13,739 nucleotides of DNA, taken from NCBI GenBank assembly GCA_002365735.1, contig DEZY01000052.1:14910-28648 (forward strand), in the 5' to 3' direction. The position numbers were made by a program, and so were the translations under genes. The stretch is from Actinobacteria bacterium UBA3120 (GTDB taxonomy: Bacteria; Actinomycetota; Actinomycetes; S36-B12). This document shows, piece after piece, positions 6,720-12,503 of the stretch. The notes below the pieces were generated by a model. The model saw nothing but the letters and a program-made list of their open reading frames with translations, was not told the origin of the DNA and ran no database searches. How positions within the stretch are numbered: the stretch's first letter is position 1; the number at the start of each line of letters is the position of its first letter.

Positions 6720-8023
6720 GAATGCTGACTTTGCACGTGCGCCCATGCAGCACCCATGATTTCCCCAGCATCGACCTTTGTTGGCATTCGATTATCCACC
6801 ACTTGTTCTCCCGCCACAAACACGTGACGAACATCGGCTCGCCCAGCGCTGTACACAATCGTGGTGAACGGGTCATGAATAGGGACTAGATGCGGTTGAT
6901 TCAGGGCAAGGGAAATGACATCGGCTTCTTTGCCCACTTCCAACGAGCCGATCCGCTTATCCATGCCCAGGGCGGTAGCCCCGTCGATGGTGGCCGACCG
7001 GACAATCTCAGAGGATGCGATCGCGGCTGGATCACTGCGAACCAGTCGGGCTAGGTTCGCTGCCAAGCGCATGACGGCAAACATGTCAAGGTCATTACTG
7101 GTAGATGAACCGTCGGAGCCGAGTCCTACGGTGATGCCATCTTCGCGATATTGAACCAGGTCGGCCGCGCCACTCGCCAATTTAAGATTCGACCCCGGGC
7201 AATGAGCCACGCACGCGCCCTTCGCGGCAATGAGTAGGCGCTCGGGTTCGTTTAAATGCACCCCATGTGCGAGAACAGGCTTGAGGTCAAGAATGCCGGT
7301 AATGTCCAGTAGTTGTGTTGGCCGCTCGCCATGTGCAGCAATTGTGTCGTCATTTTCCGGAATGTTTTCCGAAGTATGTACCGTGATGATTGCCCCTTGC
7401 TCGCTCGCAAGCTCGGCGACCTCCCGCAAATTTTCCGGGCTCACGGTCAAAGGGCAGTGGGGAGTTAATGCGAGTGGTACATATGGGCCGCCAATCTCAC
7501 GCAGGGTCTGTGGCCACGCGCGCGCCAGTTCCATGCGCTGATCCCAGGTTAAGTTGTCCGGCCCGGGAAAAGAGAAAAATACTGGGCCAGTCACGTGCCG
7601 TAACCCCACTTCGACGGCGCCTCTGTGATTGTGCGCAGGATGCAAGTACATGTCTAATGCAGTTGTTGTACCTGCCAATATGGATTCGAGCGCTCCGAGC
7701 CGCGCACCGATGAAAGTTCCCTCAGCGTCCATGATCCGGGCTTCTTCTGCCCACACTAACTCTAAAAATCCTTGCAGATCAACATTTTCGGCCACTCCAC
7801 GCAAAAGGGTCATGGGTAAATGTGTATGAAGATTAATTAATCCGGGCATAATTAATTGATCGGTTAAATCGATCAGTTGGGCTTGTGGGTATTTATCTTT
7901 AATCTCTTGCGCAGGGCCCAGATCAATGATCTGCGTGTCATGGATCACTAACGAGGAGTTCTCCAGCACGGTATCGTGCGGATCACAAGTAACTACGTAA
8001 CGGGCATTGTGCAAAAGAATCAT
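6716..8023 (-). CDS. mtaD: Amidohydrolase: 5'-methylthioadenosine/S-adenosylhomocysteine (or 5'-deoxyadenosine) deaminase
   Basis: A protein of 435 residues, the usual length for the MTA/SAH deaminase branch of the amidohydrolases. The metal-binding motif is HTHLPM (His66, His68). Further metal or catalytic residues are His189 (TPHCPLTVS), His216 and Glu219 (HTSEN), HGVHL at 253-257, and Asp304 in GSDGSSTSNDLDMF, which is very typical of MTA/SAH deaminases. Expected reaction: adenine moiety of MTA, SAH or 5'-deoxyadenosine to the inosine form plus ammonia, in the cytosol. The start overlaps the phosphorylase stop in ATGA (8020-8023), which fits a deaminate-then-phosphorolyse pathway. Guanine or chlorohydrolase-type substrates are less likely. 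The DNA coding for residues about 55-75 is locally AT-rich, without effect on the protein motif. Confidence 0.88.
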   Translation of the reverse strand: MILLHNARYVVTCDPHDTVLENSSLVIHDTQIIDLGPAQEIKDKYPQAQLIDLTDQLIMPGLINLHTHLPMTLLRGVAENVDLQGFLELVWAEEARIMDAEGTFIGARLGALESILAGTTTALDMYLHPAHNHRGAVEVGLRHVTGPVFFSFPGPDNLTWDQRMELARAWPQTLREIGGPYVPLALTPHCPLTVSPENLREVAELASEQGAIITVHTSENIPENDDTIAAHGERPTQLLDITGILDLKPVLAHGVHLNEPERLLIAAKGACVAHCPGSNLKLASGAADLVQYREDGITVGLGSDGSSTSNDLDMFAVMRLAANLARLVRSDPAAIASSEIVRSATIDGATALGMDKRIGSLEVGKEADVISLALNQPHLVPIHDPFTTIVYSAGRADVRHVFVAGEQVVDNRMPTKVDAGEIMGAAWAHVQSQHS

Positions 8024-8790
8024 AATTGTGCACTTTCTGAATCCAGATTCGCAGCCAAGGCTTTTGCGGCATGTGAGAGTACTCGTTTCACTGCTTCTGA
8101 ACCTTGTTCAATTACCAAATTGATGTCTTCAATGGTGACCTGTTCCGCACCTAAACCAGTTGCAGGATTTACCACAAGCGAAATGCACGCGTACGGAATT
8201 GCGAGTTCATTTGCCAAGACAACTTCAGGTACTACCGTCATTCCGGCCACCGTGATGCCCATCGCTTGGGCCGCACGAACTTCAGCGCGGGTCTCAAATC
8301 GGGGACCTTCATAGGCTCCGTAAATACCAGTAGTGACGACAGGAACTTGCGCCGCTGCACAAGCATCGATCCACACCTGTCGTAAACGTTGAGCGAAAGG
8401 CTCTCCCATGTCGGTGTGCACTACCCCTTCAGGAGTTGTACCGTCAAAAAAAGTGCTCACCCTGGACTTGGTGAAATCGATGAAGTCATCTATCACCACG
8501 AGTTCCCCAGAATCAGGACCCAGTCCCCCGACCACATTGATTGCGAGAATTTCAGCGACGCCTAACTCTTTCATTGCGGCAATGTTGGCGCGGTAGTTAA
8601 CAAGATGCGGCGGAACCGAATGGTCGACGCCGTGGCGGGAAAGAAATATAGTCTTTCGACCGTGCAGCAGTCCTGCTACGCATTTAGCCTGCCCGAAAGC
8701 TGTGTCAATGACGAGCGACTCGCGCTCGATTAGCTCGGGAAGGTCATAAAAACCGGTACCAGCAATTACGCCAAGTGGCTGTTGCGTCAT
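8020..8790 (-). CDS. mtnP: MTA phosphorylase family enzyme, probably 5'-methylthioinosine (6-oxopurine) type
   Basis: A protein of 256 residues of the PNP/MTAP phosphorylase fold. Phosphate and ribose motifs are present: GTGFYD (11-16), SRHG (51-54), NYRANI (65-70), GPRFETRAE (162-170) and GMTVVPEVVLANEL (183-196). The purine-specificity segment reads SLVVNPATG (204-212). In human MTAP two Asp residues (TDYD) recognise the 6-amino group; here these positions align with Asn208 and Ala210. That is the pattern of 6-oxopurine enzymes such as Pseudomonas methylthioinosine phosphorylase. Expected products are hypoxanthine plus 5-methylthioribose 1-phosphate (or the 5-deoxy analogue). It overlaps both neighbours by ATGA, the cytidine deaminase before it and the MTA-type deaminase after it. 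A general inosine/guanosine role cannot be excluded. Confidence 0.88.
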   Translation of the reverse strand: MTQQPLGVIAGTGFYDLPELIERESLVIDTAFGQAKCVAGLLHGRKTIFLSRHGVDHSVPPHLVNYRANIAAMKELGVAEILAINVVGGLGPDSGELVVIDDFIDFTKSRVSTFFDGTTPEGVVHTDMGEPFAQRLRQVWIDACAAAQVPVVTTGIYGAYEGPRFETRAEVRAAQAMGITVAGMTVVPEVVLANELAIPYACISLVVNPATGLGAEQVTIEDINLVIEQGSEAVKRVLSHAAKALAANLDSESAQL

Positions 8791-9209
8791 GAGGTAGGTA
8801 GATCCTTTGGTCCAAATGCGAATGGCAGCAAATCAGTGAGCAGGGACGGTCCGCGCTCGGTATCAATGAGAAGTGAAGGGTCAGCATGTTCCATCAGTAA
8901 TTGTCTGCAACGCCCACACGGCAAAAGCGGACCCGGGTGAGGACCCACACATGCGAACGCAATCAAGGTTTCTCTTGACCCGGTGGCCGAGGTTTTTATC
9001 AATTCACTGACCAACCCACACTCAGCACACAGGGTGATTCCATAAGAGGCGTTCTCAACATTGCAACCACTCACGATTCGACCGGTATTTGTTAACGCAG
9101 CGGCGCCTACGGGGTGCTGTGAGTAGGGGGCGTAGGCCCGTGACTTCGCGTCCTGGGCAGCACGCCGCAGTTGCTCCCAAGAAATTTCAATGGGTGGATG
9201 CTGGGTCAT
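8787..9209 (-). CDS. cdd: Cytidine deaminase
   Basis: A protein of 140 residues, the normal size of the small homotetrameric cytidine deaminases. I choose the ATG at 9209 because AGGAAGG (9214-9220) lies just upstream; the longer open frame to 9314 adds an unrelated hydrophobic lead. Substrate motif NVENASYG begins at Asn50. Zinc ligands are Cys61 of CAE, with catalytic Glu63, and Cys98 and Cys101 of PCGRC. It converts cytidine and deoxycytidine to uridine and deoxyuridine, which deoA-type phosphorylase can then cleave. It is the first gene of the salvage operon; its TGA overlaps the phosphorylase ATG (8787-8790). Its promoter must lie in the divergent region shared with the transketolase operon. 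Confidence 0.93.
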   Translation of the reverse strand: MTQHPPIEISWEQLRRAAQDAKSRAYAPYSQHPVGAAALTNTGRIVSGCNVENASYGITLCAECGLVSELIKTSATGSRETLIAFACVGPHPGPLLPCGRCRQLLMEHADPSLLIDTERGPSLLTDLLPFAFGPKDLPTS

Positions 9210-9290
9210 GGGACCTTCCTGAACGAGTAGATCACGCGCCTGTGCCGAGGCCACAGCATAGGCCATGGTGGGATTGAGAAAAGATAGGGA

Positions 9291-9318
9291 AACAAGTTGT
9301 AGGACAACTAACAAGTTG
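9291..9318. promoter_or_regulatory. Putative operator: direct and inverted repeats in the divergent promoter region
   Basis: AACAAGTTG occurs twice (9291-9299 and 9310-9318). The stretch between forms AGTTGT-AGG-ACAACT (9295-9309) and CAACT-AACA-AGTTG (9305-9318). It covers the region from the -35 box to the -10 box of the transketolase promoter, and probably the start region of the opposite promoter. TTGT-NNN-ACAA resembles GntR-family sites, but the regulator is not in the window. Confidence 0.5.
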
Positions 9319-9331
9319 CTAGGCTCTCACT
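9297..9331 (+). promoter_or_regulatory. Probable leaderless sigma-70-type promoter of the transketolase/RLP operon
   Basis: TTGTAG (9297-9302) and TAGGCT (9320-9325) are spaced by exactly 17 bases. A start six to seven bases after the -10 box falls on or beside the A of the ATG at 9332. No ribosome site precedes that ATG, so the transcript is probably leaderless, a common arrangement in actinobacteria. Confidence 0.6.
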
Positions 9332-10261
9332 ATGACAGGTCAACTGGATACATCCCTATCCCCCAAAGCCATCAGATCTGCCGCCGTGATGGCAGAGAAC
9401 ATTCGGTATCGAGTCTTCGAACACGTGATGGCTAATAACGGCGGCTACTTGAGTCAAGCTTGTTCTGCTGCTGAACTACTCGCCACGCTCTACACCGTGG
9501 CCAATCTGGCGCCGCTGGATTCACCCAAAGTCCCTGAACCGTTCAAACAGGTTCCCGGGAAAAATGCCGTTTACCTCAATGGTGGAGATTTTCACGGAGA
9601 AATGGGCCCAGACCGCGACCGAATCGTGGTGTCTCCCGCCCATTACGCCCTTGTTGTCTACGCCGCACTTATTGAAACTGGCCGTCTAGAGGCAAGTGCC
9701 TTAGAGCAATTTAACAAAGACGGTTCAACAGTTGAAATGATTGGCGCAGAGCACTCCCCAGGCTTTGAGTCGACAACGGGCTCTTTGGCACAAGCACTGT
9801 CCACCGCCGGAGGCATCGCCCTTGGACGCAGGCTAAAAGGCGAAACCGGTCAGGTCTACGTGTTCATGAGCGATGGTGAGTTTCAAGAAGGACAAACATG
9901 GGAAGCGCTCCAAGCGCTCGCATTTCACAACCTAGACAACGTCCGCGTGATCGTAGATGTGAACAAGGGACAGTGCGATGGTCCAATGTCTGAGGTTATG
10001 AATATCGAACCTCTTTCCTTACGCATCCGGGCCTTCGGGTGCAGTGTCGACTCCGTGCCAGGGCACGATATTTCCACATTGGCCACCGCATTAACCAGGC
10101 GCACAGGTAAGCCACACTTCGTGCTGGCGTACACCGACCCGGTTCGCGGGGTGCCTGTTCTCAATGAGCGATCCCCGAACTTGCACTACCTGCGTTTTAC
10201 CGGTGAGGAAGAGCGTCAACGTTATGCCGATGCATTTGCCCAAATGGAGGACAGTCGATGA
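9332..10261 (+). CDS. Split transketolase, N-terminal (thiamine diphosphate/metal-binding) subunit
   Basis: A protein of 309 residues, similar in length to other stand-alone transketolase N subunits. Recognisable segments are RDRIVVSPAHYALVVYAAL (95-113), TTGSLAQALS (148-157) and the metal/thiamine-diphosphate motif. The motif runs from SDGEFQEGQTWEA (180-192) to Asn211 in VNKGQCDG. Asp181 and Asn211 keep the 30-residue spacing of E. coli transketolase Asp155 and Asn185. Departures from the norm are SDG for GDG, SPAH for SKGH or SNGH, and AQA for GQG. With the next gene it should form an alpha2beta2 enzyme moving a two-carbon ketol unit between sugar phosphates. ATGA overlap (10258-10261) ensures equal synthesis. 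The altered residues and the RLP partner suggest a dedicated substrate rather than the pentose phosphate pathway. Confidence 0.9.
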   Translation: MTGQLDTSLSPKAIRSAAVMAENIRYRVFEHVMANNGGYLSQACSAAELLATLYTVANLAPLDSPKVPEPFKQVPGKNAVYLNGGDFHGEMGPDRDRIVVSPAHYALVVYAALIETGRLEASALEQFNKDGSTVEMIGAEHSPGFESTTGSLAQALSTAGGIALGRRLKGETGQVYVFMSDGEFQEGQTWEALQALAFHNLDNVRVIVDVNKGQCDGPMSEVMNIEPLSLRIRAFGCSVDSVPGHDISTLATALTRRTGKPHFVLAYTDPVRGVPVLNERSPNLHYLRFTGEEERQRYADAFAQMEDSR

Positions 10262-11301
10262 GCGCACGTAGTTTGAGCCCCGAGATTGTGATCCGGCCAC
10301 ATGTTGAGAATTTTATTAACTGGTCCGCAGACAAACCTGAGGTGCTGGTTCTCACAGCCGACCTCACTAACTCTTGTGAAGTCGGCAAGTGGCGTGAGAC
10401 CTATCCCGATCGCTATTTTTCAATGGGAATGGCTGAGCAAAACATGATGGGTTTTGCCGCAGGACTGGCGCGAGAAGGTTTTGAACCATGGCTGCACACT
10501 TTCTCTGTTTTCCTCTATCGCAGACCCCTAGACCAACTTCAAATGTCCGTGGCCTACCCAAACCTCAAAGTACGCCTGGTCGGCTTCTTGCCTGGAATTG
10601 CAACCCCTGGCGGGGTCACCCATCAATCAATCGACGACATCGCAATCATGCGGGTAATTCCCAATATGACGGTGCTAGAAGTGGGGGATGCCACCGAGGT
10701 GGAGAGCATCCTTGATGTCGCCCACGCAATTGATGGTCCCGTCTATCTGCGCATGCTTCGTGGCGAAGTCCCTCGACTATTCGATACCCCGATGGAGTTC
10801 AACAAGGCACGGGTGCTGACCTGCGCGGGTGAGGACATTAATGAACCGGCCGACATCGTGATTGTGACTTCGGGGATCTGTACCGAAGAGGCCATGCGGG
10901 CAGTTCCGGCCATAGTTGATCGCGGTCTCAAAGTTACCCACCTTCATGTCTCCACTCTCAAGCCTTTCTCCGATCCGACTGTGACAGCCGCCTTAGCTAG
11001 CGCTCGCAAAGGCGTCATCACAATGGAAAATCATTTGGTCACCGGTGGTCTTGGCTCAGCTGTCGCCGAAGTAATGGCCGAGAATGCGATGGCGGTACCT
11101 CTCTCCCGAATTGGGCTTAATGACACTTACGCCCACGGGGCTTCACTGCCCTACTTACTCAAGGAGTACCAACTTGATGCCCGTGCATTGGTTGATCGCG
11201 CGGAAACCCTCACCGGCTCAAGTCTGAGTATTCCTGATTCCGATCTTGCACAGATTCGGGTAGCTGCACTGCACAGCGAGGCGAAAGCAGAGGCACTATG
11301 A
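10258..11301 (+). CDS. Split transketolase, C-terminal (pyrimidine-binding) subunit
   Basis: A protein of 347 residues containing the pyrimidine-binding domain and the C-terminal transketolase domain. The catalytic glutamate that activates thiamine diphosphate is Glu60 in GMAEQNMMGFAAGLA. The His-containing motif GGVTHQSIDDIAIMR is at 118-132, and the C-terminal domain shows ENHLVTGGLGSAVAEV near residue 260. By ungapped comparison with E. coli TktA, its His461 and Asp469 (segment THDSIGLGEDGPTHQ) fall on Phe and Gly here (GFLPGIATPGGVTHQ). These residues help bind phosphate and sugar hydroxyls, so the acceptor or donor may be unusual. Both ends overlap neighbours by ATGA (10258-10261, 11298-11301), placing it in obligate company with the RLP. 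Apulose-4-phosphate transketolase AptAB is a known split relative type, but no apiose genes are visible here. Confidence 0.9.
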   Translation: MSARSLSPEIVIRPHVENFINWSADKPEVLVLTADLTNSCEVGKWRETYPDRYFSMGMAEQNMMGFAAGLAREGFEPWLHTFSVFLYRRPLDQLQMSVAYPNLKVRLVGFLPGIATPGGVTHQSIDDIAIMRVIPNMTVLEVGDATEVESILDVAHAIDGPVYLRMLRGEVPRLFDTPMEFNKARVLTCAGEDINEPADIVIVTSGICTEEAMRAVPAIVDRGLKVTHLHVSTLKPFSDPTVTAALASARKGVITMENHLVTGGLGSAVAEVMAENAMAVPLSRIGLNDTYAHGASLPYLLKEYQLDARALVDRAETLTGSSLSIPDSDLAQIRVAALHSEAKAEAL

Positions 11302-12431
11302 GCGCGCCCGAGCCAACTAATCCTGGTGAGGGTGCAGATTCAACTCGCATAGTCGTCACCTACCGGATAGATCCTGGTATTGGCGTGGAACCGCAGGCAG
11401 TTGCCGAAGCGATTCGCGCCGAGCAAACGATCGAGTTTCCCTTTGACCTCGCTCCCACCTGGATTCAAAACGAAGTTGTTGGGCGCATTGAAGGCATTGA
11501 CCAACAAGTGGTCCAGATCAGTTACCCGCTCGGAGTGACCGGCGGTGGTTTAGTGCAATTCCTCAACGTGCTGTGGGGGAATGTGTCACTACTCAATGGG
11601 GTCCGCATAGTTGACTTGCAACTGCCCGCCGCATTTCTCGCTGGCTTTAGTGGACCACGATTTGGAATCTCAGGTGTGCGTTCACTTTTTAACGCACCAA
11701 CTCGCCCGTTACTCTGTACCGCTTTGAAACCCATGGGTCTCTCCCCCAAGGAATTAGGTGCAACCGCAGTCACACTCGCCCGTGCCGGCTTCGACATGAT
11801 TAAAGACGACCACGGATTAGCTAGCCAACCATGGGCTCCTTGGGCTGAACGCGTACAAACAATTTCACGTCTTGTTTGCGAAATAGACGCAAGTAGCGAC
11901 CACCACTCGGTGTACATGCCCGCACTCAACGTGCCGGCGGATCAACTGGTAGAGGCCGCCCATCAAGCAAAAGAGTGGGGCGCTGGCGCCCTACTTGTCC
12001 TGCCCGGCCTCACCGGATTCGACAGCTTGCGCGTCTTGGCCGAAGACTCCGAACTAAACCTCCCCATAATGTCGCACCCCTCATTTTTAGGCTCAACGGT
12101 GGTCAATCCCCAGCAGGGTATTAGTCACGGAATCGTGTTCGGCACGATCATGCGACTGGCCGGTGCCGATATCAGTATTTTCCCTAATTACGGCGGACGC
12201 TTTTCATTCTCACAACAACAATGTGAAGAAATCGCCCAGGCATGCGCCGTGCCACTTGGCGAACTAGCTCCAATCTTTCCCAGCCCAGGTGGTGGCATGA
12301 CCCTGGATCGCGTTCCTGAGATGATCGAGGTCTACGGCAACGACCTCACCCTGCTAATTGGCGGAGCACTCCACCGTGGAGACCTATCCATCAACGCCCA
12401 ACGCTTAGTTGATGCCGTCGCATCATTGTGA
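11298..12431 (+). CDS. RuBisCO-like protein (form IV), probable sugar-phosphate isomerase/enolase
   Basis: A protein of 377 residues, shorter than the roughly 460 of true RuBisCO large subunits. GPRFGISGVRSLF (119-131) and LLCTALKPMGLSP (138-150) mark the barrel start. Lys144 matches RuBisCO Lys175, but Lys177 is Met146. Carbamylated Lys201 and Asp203 correspond to Lys169 and Asp171 in MIKDDHGLA, while the metal ligand Glu204 is His172. Loop 6, normally with Lys334, reads FPNYGGRFSFS (295-305) with no lysine. Phosphate-site glycines are kept (PGGGM 330-334, GGALHRGD 355-362). Carboxylation is therefore not expected. Known RLPs act on diketo-methylthiopentyl-phosphate, methylthioribulose-phosphate or isoapionate-derived phosphates. 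The nearby MTA/MTI genes favour a methylthio- or deoxy-pentulose phosphate, but the exact subgroup needs a tree. Last gene of its operon. Confidence 0.92.
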   Translation: MSAPEPTNPGEGADSTRIVVTYRIDPGIGVEPQAVAEAIRAEQTIEFPFDLAPTWIQNEVVGRIEGIDQQVVQISYPLGVTGGGLVQFLNVLWGNVSLLNGVRIVDLQLPAAFLAGFSGPRFGISGVRSLFNAPTRPLLCTALKPMGLSPKELGATAVTLARAGFDMIKDDHGLASQPWAPWAERVQTISRLVCEIDASSDHHSVYMPALNVPADQLVEAAHQAKEWGAGALLVLPGLTGFDSLRVLAEDSELNLPIMSHPSFLGSTVVNPQQGISHGIVFGTIMRLAGADISIFPNYGGRFSFSQQQCEEIAQACAVPLGELAPIFPSPGGGMTLDRVPEMIEVYGNDLTLLIGGALHRGDLSINAQRLVDAVASL

Positions 12432-12503
12432 TCGTTCCCGTCAATTTGTGCGCGCTCGCGTGAGCACCGCCTGAGTTAGATCGAGAGATGATTTAGCCGA
12501 ATC

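Noticed and set aside
7820..7880. AT-rich patch with TGATCG/CGATCA inverted repeat, possible insertion or internal promoter
   Set aside because: It codes for the conserved leader to the HTH metal motif of the deaminase; composition alone does not support anything else.
9210..9314. N-terminal extension of cytidine deaminase by 35 residues
   Set aside because: The extension has no counterpart in the family, and a strong AGGAAGG site precedes the internal ATG at 9209.
11522..11929. 135-codon open frame on the minus strand
   Set aside because: Antisense to the RLP gene, which has conserved active-site segments across this same stretch.
11298..12431. Functional CO2-fixing RuBisCO
   Set aside because: The Glu204, Lys177 and loop-6 Lys334 equivalents are missing and the protein is short; no phosphoribulokinase or small subunit is nearby.
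12454..12465. Hairpin GCTC-GCGT-GAGC in the gap between the convergent RLP and aldolase fusion genes as bidirectional terminator
   Set aside because: Only a four-base stem with no T-run; too weak to call, though some terminator is expected in this 72-base gap.
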